A stretch of DNA of 64,000 bases from Olivibacter sitiensis DSM 17696 (GCF_000427965.1 NZ_ATZA01000019.1:20575-84574), one strand, 5' to 3'; counted from the stretch's first letter, positions 1-8,756 are shown. Notes: a model not told the origin generated them from the letters alone. A program made the numbers and translations.

Positions 1-299
1 CTATCGCCTAGGGTAGCATCGGGCAATAAGTTTGTTTCTGCCTGTATACCCGAAACAGATAGGCTATCCAACAACCTTTCTAAAGCAGGCAATGCTTCTT
101 TTTCCGTTGTTTCCACTACCAACCGCCCATCACGGGTGCTCTCTAGCGTCAACAAGGCCTCCCTACTGTCGGGCGCATATTGTTTTTTCAACGGCATGAT
201 GACCTCTTGCAGCTTTTTCATGGCAATGGTATCGATTTCTTGTGCCCAAATAGGCGCCATAATGAAAAAACCAATAATTGAAAGCAATGTGTAGCGCAT
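1..299 (-). CDS. Secreted protein, N-terminal part only (possible SH3/NlpC-P60 hydrolase)
   Basis: The gene starts with ATG at 299 and runs off the left edge, so only about 99 residues are visible. The first 20 residues form a signal peptide ending in WAQ, so the product is exported. The rest is a mixed alpha/beta stretch with LKKQYAPDSREALLTL and a TTEKEAL segment, ending near LLPDATLGD. From memory this resembles the region in front of the SH3 and NlpC/P60 (C40) domains of Bacteroidota cell-wall hydrolases, but the catalytic part lies outside the window, so the function is a guess. Nothing recognisable lies between it and the next gene. Confidence 0.5.
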   Translation of the reverse strand, partial: MRYTLLSIIGFFIMAPIWAQEIDTIAMKKLQEVIMPLKKQYAPDSREALLTLESTRDGRLVVETTEKEALPALERLLDSLSVSGIQAETNLLPDATLGD

Positions 300-439
300 A
301 AAAATGTAAATAATGGGCAATATAAAAGGAAAACAACTAATAAACAAAAGCAGAGTGCGTTTTTAAGCAATTTTATCAACAAAAAATGCACGTTCCGTCA
401 AAAACACAGCAATATTGCCTGAATAGCTTTGGCCAATAC

Positions 440-918
440 TTATTTGCTTGAATGATCCCTTGCATTTAGCTCGCGAAAAGCTTCTACCAGCTCTTGGGCA
501 TGCGGATTGTGCTTGTGAACGAGCAGGGTATTGTAAATGCCTACGCCCTCGATGATAGCCAGTTGGTCTTCCTTGATGATACTTCCGTCGTTGTATCGCC
601 AAAACCAAAGGTCGAACTTCCGCTTTCTGGCCAATTGGCGGCCATCCATGCTGTCGCAAATATAAACTGCCACATGGTTTTCAAGTGAAAAAAAGCTTTA
701 AAAATATGGACTATCGTAAATGCTATCCGTTCATCCGTCGAACTCTTATGGACATCTCCTAGAGTCACATCGAGATTGAATGAATATACATGCTTGACAA
801 ATGCGTAACCATCAAACATCCATGCGTAATCTACAAAATAGGCAAAATATACCAAGCCCTGTTCTGTTTGGAATTCAAATGAAAGTTCACTTATTTTTGT
901 AAAAGGATACGGGATCAA
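440..918 (-). pseudogene. DUF6169 family gene with a -1 frameshift
   Basis: Two overlapping frames together make one DUF6169-like protein of about 159 residues. The first half (from a TTG at 918) carries the motifs TEQGLVYFAYF, VYSFNLD and DERIAFTIVHIFKAFF. The second half, in the -1 frame, continues with VAVYICDSMDGR, KRKFDLWFW and HKHNPHAQELVEAF. The frames join at a run of seven T on the coding strand (688-694 on the plus strand), read gcT-TTT-TTT. One missing T, a sequencing error or -1 ribosomal slippage would all explain it. Without a shift the product would run in the wrong frame to 541. Its start overlaps the end of the upstream small gene by 32 nt, so the two are cotranscribed. The function of DUF6169 is unknown. 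Confidence 0.65.
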
Positions 919-1063
919 GGAAATTATATTTATCTTTTAGGTCGGTCAATTTGCCTCCTTGTTGCAAATGTGCACTGATCGCCCGTTTATCCTCCAATAT
1001 TTTTTTGAAGATAGCGGCTCCTTTGGAGTTCAGATGTTTTTTATTTGCTTTAGAAGTGCTCAT
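887..1063 (-). CDS. Small basic protein paired with DUF6169
   Basis: A 58-residue, lysine-rich protein from ATG 1063 (an upstream in-frame TTG at 1090 is less likely). It has a helical, charged centre (KGAAIFKKILEDKR) and an LQQGGKLTDLKDKY segment; there is no signal peptide or membrane segment. A TTG-N19-TAACTTTG promoter (1069-1098) ends only five bases before the ATG, which supports this start. It overlaps the downstream DUF6169 gene. A small helical protein before a DUF6169 gene has the layout of a toxin-antitoxin pair, but no such activity can be read from the sequence. Confidence 0.6.
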   Translation of the reverse strand: MSTSKANKKHLNSKGAAIFKKILEDKRAISAHLQQGGKLTDLKDKYNFLDPVSFYKNK

Positions 1064-1068
1064 AGATA

Positions 1069-1098
1069 CAAAGTTACGTGTTTTCAACAAAAAAACAA
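1069..1098 (-). promoter_or_regulatory. Bacteroidota-type promoter of the DUF6169 pair
   Basis: On the minus strand TTG (1098-1096) is followed after 19 bp by TAACTTTG (1076-1069), matching the TTG / TAnnTTTG consensus. The start codon at 1063 begins 5 nt after the -7 element, so the mRNA would have almost no leader. Confidence 0.6.
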
Positions 1099-1149
1099 TT
1101 CTCGATTCAATTCCCTATATTTATCCCCCGCAATACAAGCATCAAATAC

Positions 1150-2175
1150 ATGATCAACAGACGCAAATTCATTCAATTAGGCTCTTTGGCCACATCGGCA
1201 ATGGCCCTTTCTCCCATCGCCAGCATTCAAGGAAAGAACCGTCTTCATACGGTTAAAGCCAACCAACCCATCGTCATCTCTACCTGGGATTTTGGCGTGG
1301 CGGCCAACCAAGCCGCTTGGGAAATTTTAGGCAAGGGCGGCAAATCACTTGATGCCGTGGAGGCGGGTGTGAAAGTGCCCGAGGCCGACCTCAAGAATGT
1401 TACCGTAGGAAAAGGCGGCTACCCAGATCGTGACGGGCACGTCACTTTGGATGCTTGCATCATGGATAGTGCCGGCAACTGCGGTGCCGTACTGGCATTG
1501 GAACATGTAACGCACGCCATTTCGGTGGCTCGCCTGGTGATGGAGAAAACCCCACACGTGATGCTGGCAGGCGAAGGAGCCCTACAGTTTGCCTTGCAAA
1601 ACGGATTTGAAAAGGAAAACCTCCTAATGCCGGAAAGTGAAAAAGCCTGGAAAGAATGGCTCGAGAAAGCCGAGTACAAACCCATCATCAATATCGAAAA
1701 CGAATCGTTCAACAAAGAGCGCTTGCCCGGCAACCAATATAACCACGATACCATTGGCATGCTGGCCATAGATGCAGATGGCCACATGAGCGGCGCCTGT
1801 ACTACCAGTGGTATGGCCTTTAAGATGCGGGGAAGAATTGGCGACAGCCCCATCATTGGCGCTGGCCTATACGTAGATGATGAAGTGGGGGGAGCTACGG
1901 CCACTGGCGTGGGAGAAGAAGTGGTGCGTACCGTTGGCAGTTTCTTGGTAGTAGAACTAATGCGTCAAGGCTATTCGCCAGAAGCCGCCTGCAAGGAAGC
2001 CGTGCAACGCATCATCAAAAAGAAACCCGAAGCCAGCAAAAGCCTGCAGGTAGGTTTTCTGGCCATGAACAAGCAGGGTGAATATGGCGCCTACGCCCTG
2101 CAAGGTGGCTTCACCTTTGCCGTATGCGACCAGCAGCAACAAGACTTGATCATTAAAGGGAAGAGTGTTTATTAG
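1150..2175 (+). CDS. N(4)-(beta-N-acetylglucosaminyl)-L-asparaginase (glycosylasparaginase), Tat-type signal
   Basis: A 341-residue Ntn-hydrolase of the glycosylasparaginase/isoaspartyl peptidase family, which cleaves the GlcNAc-Asn bond left after glycoprotein breakdown. The N-terminus MINRRKFIQLG plus a hydrophobic stretch is a Tat-like export signal, so it probably acts in the periplasm. The self-cleavage site is Asp200-Thr201 in NHDTIGMLA; Thr201 becomes the nucleophile. Substrate-binding motifs CTTSGMAFKMRGR and GDSPIIGAGLY follow at about 217-240. Start ATG 1150 was chosen because it gives the complete signal peptide. cutC follows 86 bp downstream on the same strand, a neighbour often seen with this enzyme in Bacteroidota (from memory). 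Confidence 0.92.
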   Translation: MINRRKFIQLGSLATSAMALSPIASIQGKNRLHTVKANQPIVISTWDFGVAANQAAWEILGKGGKSLDAVEAGVKVPEADLKNVTVGKGGYPDRDGHVTLDACIMDSAGNCGAVLALEHVTHAISVARLVMEKTPHVMLAGEGALQFALQNGFEKENLLMPESEKAWKEWLEKAEYKPIINIENESFNKERLPGNQYNHDTIGMLAIDADGHMSGACTTSGMAFKMRGRIGDSPIIGAGLYVDDEVGGATATGVGEEVVRTVGSFLVVELMRQGYSPEAACKEAVQRIIKKKPEASKSLQVGFLAMNKQGEYGAYALQGGFTFAVCDQQQQDLIIKGKSVY

Positions 2176-2250
2176 ATGTGAGATATGAGACGTTAGACAT
2201 AAGATCGACTGTTTGGATGTCTTGATACTTATGTCTTGATACTTGACGCC
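2174..2250. repeat. Low-complexity tract after glycosylasparaginase
   Basis: A run of degenerate units like GATGTGAGATATGAGACGTT and CTTGATACTTATGTCTTGAT. A related tract occurs at 35690-35735. Such tracts are common between genes in this group; no function is known. Confidence 0.45.
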
Positions 2251-2261
2251 AATATAAAAAC

Positions 2262-2984
2262 ATGAAACTAGAAATATGTGCCAATTCCTTTGAATCCGCC
2301 TGCACGGCCCAAGAGGCTGGAGCTCATCGCATCGAGCTTTGTGCCAATCTGGAGATAGGCGGTACTACGCCCTCCTATGCCACTATTGCTCTTGTGAAAC
2401 AACGGCTCCATATACCTACCTATGTACTTATCAGGCCCAGGGCTGGCGACTTCCTATACAGCCAGGCCGAATACGACTGCATGGCCAAGGACATCGAAAT
2501 TTGCCGCCAGCTAGGTTGTGAAGGCGTAGTTATAGGTCTTTTGTTTCCAGACGGCTCCGTAGATAAAGAGCGCACCACTAGCTTAGTGAAGATAGCCGAG
2601 CCCATGGGAGTCACCTTCCACCGCGCATTTGATTGCTGTCAAAATCCGTTGCAAGCGCTCGAAGACATCATAGCTACTGGCTGCCAACGGATACTCACTT
2701 CCGGCCAGCAAGCCAGCGCTATCGCTGGAGCGGCATTTCTTCAAGAACTGGTAGAACAGGCAAACGACAGGATCAGCATCATGCCCGGTTCGGGCATCAA
2801 CAGTGCAAACATAGAGGAATTAATTCGGCAAACGAAAGCGAAGGAATTCCATTGTTCGGCAAAAAAAGAAAGACATAGCGAAATGACCTATGTCAATGAA
2901 TGTATGCAGCAAATGGGAGCACAACCCAGCATGAGCAACCTGGAAGAAATAAAAGCCATAGTCGCCAAAATAAAAGACGTTTAA
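2262..2984 (+). CDS. cutC: Copper homeostasis protein CutC
   Basis: A 240-residue TIM-barrel protein of the CutC family. Diagnostic motifs are the N-terminal LEICANSFESA, the RIELCANLEIGGTTPS stretch, IRPRAGDFLYS, TFHRAFD, RILTSGQ and IMPGSGIN. Family members were first linked to copper tolerance in E. coli, but the biochemical role is still disputed; in Bacteroidota the gene tends to sit with glycan-processing genes, as here beside the glycosylasparaginase. Length is normal and the cytoplasmic location follows from the lack of a signal peptide. Confidence 0.93.
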   Translation: MKLEICANSFESACTAQEAGAHRIELCANLEIGGTTPSYATIALVKQRLHIPTYVLIRPRAGDFLYSQAEYDCMAKDIEICRQLGCEGVVIGLLFPDGSVDKERTTSLVKIAEPMGVTFHRAFDCCQNPLQALEDIIATGCQRILTSGQQASAIAGAAFLQELVEQANDRISIMPGSGINSANIEELIRQTKAKEFHCSAKKERHSEMTYVNECMQQMGAQPSMSNLEEIKAIVAKIKDV

Positions 2985-3035
2985 GAAAAACGCCTTTTGT
3001 ACGGCTATAGCCCAACATCGTCGCAAAACTAGAGC

Positions 3036-3076
3036 CAATCTCGTCCAACGCCAACCATGATCAATGGACGAGATTG
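3036..3076. terminator. Inverted repeat between converging genes
   Basis: A perfect 12-bp inverted repeat (3036-3047 and 3065-3076) with a 17-nt loop lies between the converging cutC and fructokinase genes. It has no strong T-run, so it may be a weak two-way terminator or a remnant repeat. Confidence 0.4.
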
Positions 3077-3115
3077 CAAAATAGACGAAGTATTAGGAAG
3101 GCATACTGCCGCCAA

Positions 3116-4027
3116 CTACTTCCAATCGATTTTTTCCAAATACTTCTCCCACATAAACCGATTCAAATCAGTCGCCTTATAATCTGGATTGGCACCTTCT
3201 TGTGTGGTGACATAAGCACCTAGTGCCGAAGCGAAATCCAGCATCTCCTCTATGGGTTTGACTTGCAATTTTTGAGACAAAAAGGCCGCCAAGAAAGAAT
3301 CCCCACTACCTACCGTGTCTTTCACCGTTACGGGGTAGGCCTTCATGCTATGCTGTTCATTTTGAATATAATAAGATGCCCCATCGCCCCCTTTGGTCAG
3401 TACAATTTCCTTTATGCCGTACTCTTGCTGAATAAGAGCAACACCAACGGCCTCATCGCCAGTAATATTGCCCAGCCATCCGCTGATAATGCGCATCTCA
3501 TTGATATTTAACTTTACGATTTCCGACCGATGTAACAGGTATTCCAGTGTCTCACGAGTATAATGCGGAGGCCTTAAGTTTACGTCAAACAAGCGCATCT
3601 TTGCTTGGTCAACAAGCCTGTAAAGGGTATCGCGTGTTGTTGCATTCCGTGCCACTAAGCTGCCATATACCAGGATATCAGCTTCGGACACCAATTTAGC
3701 AAATCGGTCTTCATACTCAATGAAATCCCATGCTACGGGTGCAATTATATCATAACTAACTTCGTTATCAGTGCCTATCGTTGCGATCACTTCACTGGTA
3801 TGATGCTCCTTGTCTATTTGAATATATTCAGTGGACAGTCCCATATCCTGCAGTCTGTCAGTAAGTCTACGCCCCATCTCATCTTCTCCCACTCTACTGA
3901 TCATCTCACTTTTAATACCCAATCTACGCAGGTGATAGGCCACATTCATAGGCGCACCACCAGCTTTCGGTCCAGAGGGCAGCATATCCCAAAGGATCTC
4001 TCCAAAGCAAACTACTTTCTTTTCCAT
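3116..4027 (-). CDS. PfkB family carbohydrate kinase (fructokinase-like)
   Basis: A 303-residue ribokinase/PfkB sugar kinase. The N-terminal GGAPMNVAYHL is the sugar-binding PfkB signature; the second signature DTVGSGDSFLAAFL holds the catalytic base Asp243 and the anion hole. LTKGGDGAS (about 211-218) is the ATP-site loop. The start is ATG 4027 (MEKKVVCFGE); the open frame extends upstream but would run into the transporter gene. It is the second gene of an operon with the sugar porter, 32 bp downstream, so it probably phosphorylates the imported sugar. Fructose is the likeliest substrate by similarity, but specificity cannot be proved from sequence. Confidence 0.88.
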   Translation of the reverse strand: MEKKVVCFGEILWDMLPSGPKAGGAPMNVAYHLRRLGIKSEMISRVGEDEMGRRLTDRLQDMGLSTEYIQIDKEHHTSEVIATIGTDNEVSYDIIAPVAWDFIEYEDRFAKLVSEADILVYGSLVARNATTRDTLYRLVDQAKMRLFDVNLRPPHYTRETLEYLLHRSEIVKLNINEMRIISGWLGNITGDEAVGVALIQQEYGIKEIVLTKGGDGASYYIQNEQHSMKAYPVTVKDTVGSGDSFLAAFLSQKLQVKPIEEMLDFASALGAYVTTQEGANPDYKATDLNRFMWEKYLEKIDWK

Positions 4028-4059
4028 AGCCGAACTTTTAAATTCAACACTTTTAACGA

Positions 4060-5415
4060 TTAATGCAATATTATATTTCCTTCTTCTATAGCTTCGAGCG
4101 ATCGCCCTTTGGTCTCCGGCATCAGCTTGATGACGAATAGCAATTGCAGCACCATGAATCCGGCAAAGAGCAGGAAAGTAGTACCTCCACCAAGATAAGC
4201 ACTCAGTACCGGAAAGAAGAAGGTGATGATAGCAGCCATCACCCAATGCGTAAGGCTACCCAATGTTTGTCCTTTGGCCCTTACTTCATTCGGGAAAATC
4301 TCTGAGATGAAAACCCAGATAACAGCACCTTGACTAAATGCAAAAAAAGCTATATAGATCATCAGATAGACCGTAATAGCCATGCCACTGACCAATATGT
4401 TCTCGCTGCCACCAGACTCATGGGCGTAGAAGGAATAGGAAACCAAACTTAATGCGGCGATCAAGCCTACAGACCCAATCAACATCAACTTCCTCCTTCC
4501 TACTTTGTCGATAAAATTGATAGCAATAAGGGTAAAGGAAAAATTGACCAAACCGATACCTACCGTAGAAAGCAGGCTGCTCTGTGCCCCTAAACCCGCC
4601 ATTTCAAATACGCGCGGCGCATAGTATATGATGGCATTGATACCAGAAACCTGATTAAAAATCGCAAACAATACTGCCAACAACACCGGTTTGCGATATT
4701 TTTTGGAGAATATGCTGTGACCAGCCTTGGATGCATCGCGCTTTGCCGCAGCCTCAATATTTGCTAGCTCCTCATGATGGTTTTTGTCGTTTATGCGTTT
4801 CAGCACTTTCAATGCTCCCTCCCTATCGTTGCGGTGCAAAAGCAACCAACGTGGGCTTTTGGGAATGGAAAAAATCAACACAAAAAACAAAGCAGCCGGA
4901 AATGCCTGCACTCCAAGCATGAGGCGCCATGAATTCTCTCCCAAAAAACCAATGAAATAATTGGACAGATAGGCTATCAAAATACCCAACACCACATTAA
5001 ACTGAAATAGTCCTACCAGTTTACCACGTCTATCAGCCGGAGCGATTTCGGATATATATATTGGTGCAGTGACCGAAGAGACCCCCACACCAATACCACC
5101 TAAGAACCTAAAGAGGATAAACACATACCAATCATAGGCCAAAGCGGTACCTAGCGCCGAAAAGAAATAAAGTGCTGCCACCATGAACAGGGTGTTTTTC
5201 CGTCCAAATCTATCCGATGGATAAGCCCCCATTGCCGCACCAACTACCGTACCGATGAGTGCTATAGCCATGGTAACCCCATGCTGAAACTCGCTGAGAT
5301 CCCAATAAATCTGAACCGCCTTTTCCGCCCCGGAAATAACCGCCGTATCGAATCCAAATAAAAAACCTCCCAATGCTATTACGAAGGACCATGATAAAAC
5401 AGAATTTTTTGCCAT
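4060..5415 (-). CDS. Sugar porter MFS transporter (XylE/GLUT family)
   Basis: A 451-residue, 12-helix major facilitator of the sugar porter family, which moves hexoses or pentoses across the inner membrane, usually with protons. Visible signatures: GFDTAVISGA in helix 1, SDRFGRKNTL in the loop 2-3, RFLGGIGVGVSS, PIYISEIAPADRRG, the central QVSGINAIIYYAP in helix 7, DKVGRRKLM, and the C-terminal PETKGRSLEAIEE. It is the first gene of an operon with the PfkB kinase. Confidence 0.93.
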   Translation of the reverse strand: MAKNSVLSWSFVIALGGFLFGFDTAVISGAEKAVQIYWDLSEFQHGVTMAIALIGTVVGAAMGAYPSDRFGRKNTLFMVAALYFFSALGTALAYDWYVFILFRFLGGIGVGVSSVTAPIYISEIAPADRRGKLVGLFQFNVVLGILIAYLSNYFIGFLGENSWRLMLGVQAFPAALFFVLIFSIPKSPRWLLLHRNDREGALKVLKRINDKNHHEELANIEAAAKRDASKAGHSIFSKKYRKPVLLAVLFAIFNQVSGINAIIYYAPRVFEMAGLGAQSSLLSTVGIGLVNFSFTLIAINFIDKVGRRKLMLIGSVGLIAALSLVSYSFYAHESGGSENILVSGMAITVYLMIYIAFFAFSQGAVIWVFISEIFPNEVRAKGQTLGSLTHWVMAAIITFFFPVLSAYLGGGTTFLLFAGFMVLQLLFVIKLMPETKGRSLEAIEEGNIILH

Positions 5416-5672
5416 ATTAATTATAAGGTTTATATCTGGCTAATGTAGCTTTAAAACAGCAGTAAGGTAAAAAAAAACATGTCTAATATGTTAATTTCTG
5501 TACCAAAATCATATAAATCGTTATCAACTAAAAATGAATACATTACAACAACTACACCATTCAATTCTTTCAATTTTGTTTCCTACATCTAAATATTTGT
5601 ACCATGTGTAGAGCAATGCGTTATAGTGTTAAACAAACACTTTGTATAAAACATTGAACAATAAAAACACAA

Positions 5673-5723
5673 AAAAGGCTATCATGATTTCTGCTCTTGC
5701 GCAAAAAACAACGATAGCCTTTT
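5673..5723 (-). terminator. Rho-independent terminator of the subtilase gene
   Basis: On the minus strand an 11-bp stem (5723-5713 with 5683-5673) and a 29-nt loop is followed by a T-rich tail. It lies just downstream of the subtilase stop codon. The rest of the 341-bp gap 5416-5756 is AT-rich upstream DNA of the sugar porter, with no gene seen. Confidence 0.65.
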
Positions 5724-5756
5724 ACTTTAACTTATGCTATGGGGTATTCCCTTATA

Positions 5757-7427
5757 TTACTTTATAGCCCCATATCTATCTTCAGCCAATTTAAATGCCT
5801 CGTACGCATTGACGATCCCTCCGGTACGGGAGATATCACCTAAAGATACCTGGTCGCCCACACCATTGACCGGACTTAAATAGTCTACACGTACGGCCGA
5901 ATCTTCAATTAGGGCTTTCAGCTCTTTGGCTTTTAGTTTTGGGTAATAAGATTTGAGTAATGCCGCTAGTCCCGCCACTACTGGAGAAGCCATGCTCGTT
6001 CCCTGAAGAAACTGATAATCGCCCCCAGGAACGGTAGCATATATCAATACTCCTGGAGCGAACACATCCACCCTTTCTTTACCGTAGTTGGAAAAAGGGG
6101 CTACAAGCAGCTTGTCCCTAGTAAAAGAGGTATCCGTCGAGGCTCCCACTGATATGTAATTGGGAATGCGCTTTCCTTTATATATAGATCTCGGGAAATT
6201 ATAAGCCGTATCAATGTTGCTGTTTTCATTGCCTGCTGCGTGCACGATGAGCACTCCTTTTTTTGTAGCATGCTGAATGGCCTTTTGAACCTCCTCTTCC
6301 TCGGGACTTATTGCTTTTCCAAAGCTCATATTGATGATGGATGCGCCATTGTCTACCGCATAGCGTATTGCGTTGGCCACGTCCTTGTCATGCTCATCAC
6401 CGTCAGGCACGGCCCTAATGGTCATTAGCTCCACATTGTCCACTACGCCTCTCGCACCGTTATCCTGTGGGATACCGCCAATAATACCTGCCACATGTGT
6501 ACCATGCATCACATCGCCCGCGTTCACATTGGTATTGCCATAATAACGATCTTTGAAGTCATAGTAGTTATCATTAACCACATTGCCGCGGTAGTTGGGC
6601 ACACTATCCGGCAAGGCGGAGGCGTTATTTTCAGCATCGGCCAGCATTTCATCCAATTTTGACGGAATCCCTTGATTATCGACACCACCGCCTAAACCTT
6701 CAATCAACATTTTCAACAGATTGACAGAGGCCATCATTTCCTGCGAAGCGCCATCGAGCTTCACGGTATCTACCTCAGCGATGCCATAAGTAGGTGCTAT
6801 ATGTCGGCGCAATAGGCTATCGGCCCTGCCAAAAAATTGCTGCAACATGAGCAATTGCTCTTTTTCCTGTCCAGCCCCTTCATTTTTATCCAGGGTGAGT
6901 TCCTTTGCCCTAAGCCATTGTTCATAATCGGCCTTTTCTCGTCCTTTCAGGGCAGCGGCGTTGCTTATATTTTCAAACTTAGCCTTGTCGCGAAAATAAA
7001 TCCTCTGAAACTCGTATGAATCTTTATCGACATTAACAGAGGGATCATTTGTCCTTCCCAGAAAGTTCCATCCGTATACATCATCTACATACCCATTCTT
7101 ATCATCATCTACGCCATTGCCAGCTTCTTCTTTGGGATTATGCCATAGGCGCTCTTTCAGGCCCGCATGCGCGGTATCTACGCCGGCATCTATAACTGCA
7201 ACAAGTACTTTATGGCTTGGCTTTCCGTTTAGGTATTGTTCTTTGGCCTTGTCTAGGCTAATCCCCATATAACCGTCCCTCTCTTTGTCCAAAAGGTGCC
7301 AACCTTGTAGTTTCGTCCTGTCCAAAAGGGCACTTTGTTGGGCTTTGCTTACTTCTGTATGGGCAACAGCTAACACGGACATGCCTCCTATCATCAAGGC
7401 ACGCCATAAACTTGATTTGATCATCAT
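5757..7427 (-). CDS. Secreted S8 (subtilisin-like) serine peptidase
   Basis: A 556-residue exported subtilase. After a signal peptide (about 1-30, ending SKAQQ) the catalytic residues are Asp80 (VAVIDAGVD), His308 (HGTHVAGIIGG), the oxyanion Asn400 (HAAGNEN) and Ser478 (QGTSMASPVVAG). The Asp-to-His distance of about 228 residues is very long compared with about 32 in subtilisin: a charged, mostly helical insert occupies about 130-280. This layout occurs in a Bacteroidota S8 subgroup. ATG ATG at 7427 gives two possible starts. It lies 27 bp downstream of ywbE on the same strand and ends at a terminator. Confidence 0.92.
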   Translation of the reverse strand: MMIKSSLWRALMIGGMSVLAVAHTEVSKAQQSALLDRTKLQGWHLLDKERDGYMGISLDKAKEQYLNGKPSHKVLVAVIDAGVDTAHAGLKERLWHNPKEEAGNGVDDDKNGYVDDVYGWNFLGRTNDPSVNVDKDSYEFQRIYFRDKAKFENISNAAALKGREKADYEQWLRAKELTLDKNEGAGQEKEQLLMLQQFFGRADSLLRRHIAPTYGIAEVDTVKLDGASQEMMASVNLLKMLIEGLGGGVDNQGIPSKLDEMLADAENNASALPDSVPNYRGNVVNDNYYDFKDRYYGNTNVNAGDVMHGTHVAGIIGGIPQDNGARGVVDNVELMTIRAVPDGDEHDKDVANAIRYAVDNGASIINMSFGKAISPEEEEVQKAIQHATKKGVLIVHAAGNENSNIDTAYNFPRSIYKGKRIPNYISVGASTDTSFTRDKLLVAPFSNYGKERVDVFAPGVLIYATVPGGDYQFLQGTSMASPVVAGLAALLKSYYPKLKAKELKALIEDSAVRVDYLSPVNGVGDQVSLGDISRTGGIVNAYEAFKLAEDRYGAIK

Positions 7428-7454
7428 ATAAATTAATTCAAAATGTGTATTCTT

Positions 7455-7655
7455 TTATTCTTCTATGATAGCAGCAACACGGCCTATTTCTCCACTGTCC
7501 AGCCGCACCTTGATGCCCCGAGAGTGGAATGCCGAAGAGGTTAAGATGTCTTTTACCACTCCTCTTGTCAATCTTCCATTACGCTGGTCCTTTTTAAGTA
7601 TTATATCTACCAGCAAACCTCTATAGATGTCCTTTCGGTAAGTTCCCGCACTCAT
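7455..7655 (-). CDS. YwbE family protein
   Basis: A 66-residue protein matching the YwbE (DUF2196) family, with RKDIYRGLLVDIILKKDQR, GRLTRGVVKDILT and a GIKVRLDSGEIGRV segment that predicts a small KOW-like beta-barrel. The biochemical role is unknown. ATG 7655 was preferred over the TTG immediately before it. A TACCTTTG -7 element lies at 7682-7675 on the minus strand. It leads a probable two-gene unit with the subtilase. Confidence 0.85.
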   Translation of the reverse strand: MSAGTYRKDIYRGLLVDIILKKDQRNGRLTRGVVKDILTSSAFHSRGIKVRLDSGEIGRVAAIIEE

Positions 7656-7754
7656 CAATTATTTAATTTTTGCGCAAAGGTAATCATACCCAGCGATACT
7701 GCTTACCTTATTGCAGATTAAACTTATCTGTCCGAAAAACATTAAAGTTATTTT

Positions 7755-8111
7755 TTATTGGTATAGTTGACTGACCGTAGCCAAAAAAGAATCTAACTCA
7801 AAAGGCTTTCTTACGTAAGCATCAGCCCCGCAACGTGCCGTAATCAATTCGATATCCTTAGCAGCAGACATGATCGCCACAGGGATATCCTTGGTTAATG
7901 GATTTTCCTTCAGCTCTTTACAAAGTTCGCTCCCCCACGTCCACACCAAGCGCTCATCCATGAGCACAAGGCCTATACTGCTGTCCTGTTTCAGGATATC
8001 ATGCATTTTCTTTCCTGAGTCCGCCTCCACCTTATATCCCTCCAAACTTAGGACATCCGCAATCATTTCCGTAAATGCAGGATCGTCGTCAATACAAAGC
8101 ACCTTTTTCAT
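7755..8111 (-). CDS. Stand-alone response regulator receiver domain
   Basis: A 118-residue CheY-like receiver with no output domain. The acidic pocket is IDDD (residues 7-10), the phospho-acceptor Asp52, the Ser in IMSAAKD and Lys102 in YVRKPFEL. The loop after Asp52 reads DERLVWTWGSEL, lacking the usual MPxxDG turn, so the active-site face is unusual. It has no kinase beside it. A second receiver of similar size is transcribed divergently 277 bp away; the two look like distant paralogues. Confidence 0.9.
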   Translation of the reverse strand: MKKVLCIDDDPAFTEMIADVLSLEGYKVEADSGKKMHDILKQDSSIGLVLMDERLVWTWGSELCKELKENPLTKDIPVAIMSAAKDIELITARCGADAYVRKPFELDSFLATVSQLYQ

Positions 8112-8388
8112 TTTTATCTTAGGTTCTATTTCCTTTATTCTAATTACGCATCTTTAATATACATAAACGTATTATTTCGGCGCTTCTTATGGCAAATTGT
8201 GTTCAAATAATGTCAGAAAAATACTATATGAAAAGATGAGCTTGAAAAACAAGGCTAAATATTAAATGCAGTTTTTTTGGATTGATTATTGAATTTAAAA
8301 AGTATATGGATAAATATGGACAGTTCTATTCAAACTGTATAGTTTTTTAAACAAGGATTTTTCTAAAGGATAATTTAATTAGGGATAA

Positions 8389-8751
8389 ATGGAAGTAATT
8401 ATGATATGTGACGATGATCGCGAAATCCTCGAATTGACAGGCCTTTTGCTGGAAAGTTATGGTTATAAAACATTGCTCGAGCCCAATTCTGCCAGGCTTT
8501 TTGAAAGGATAGTGAAAGAAATGCCAGACATCCTATTACTTGACTTCTGGATGCCAAAAGTAGCTAGAGATGAAGTTATCAAGATCTTGAAAAATGATAT
8601 CAGGACAAGAAACTTACCCATCATATTGTTTTCCGCCAGCATAGAAGGAGCAATAATCGCACGGCAATGTGGTGCTAATGATTTCATTGCCAAGCCCTAT
8701 GACGTAGAGCAGCTAAATTCAAAGATTCAGCATTTGTTGAAAAGTGCTTAG
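8389..8751 (+). CDS. Stand-alone response regulator receiver domain
   Basis: A 120-residue CheY-like receiver without an output domain. The acidic pocket is CDDD (7-10), the phospho-acceptor Asp52 in LLDFWMPKVARDEV, and the conserved Lys in DFIAKPYD. The usual DG after the MP turn is replaced by ARD. It probably relays phosphate to or from a partner encoded elsewhere. The GT2 gene converges on it, leaving only 5 bp between the stop codons. Confidence 0.9.
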   Translation: MEVIMICDDDREILELTGLLLESYGYKTLLEPNSARLFERIVKEMPDILLLDFWMPKVARDEVIKILKNDIRTRNLPIILFSASIEGAIIARQCGANDFIAKPYDVEQLNSKIQHLLKSA

Positions 8752-8756
8752 CTTCC

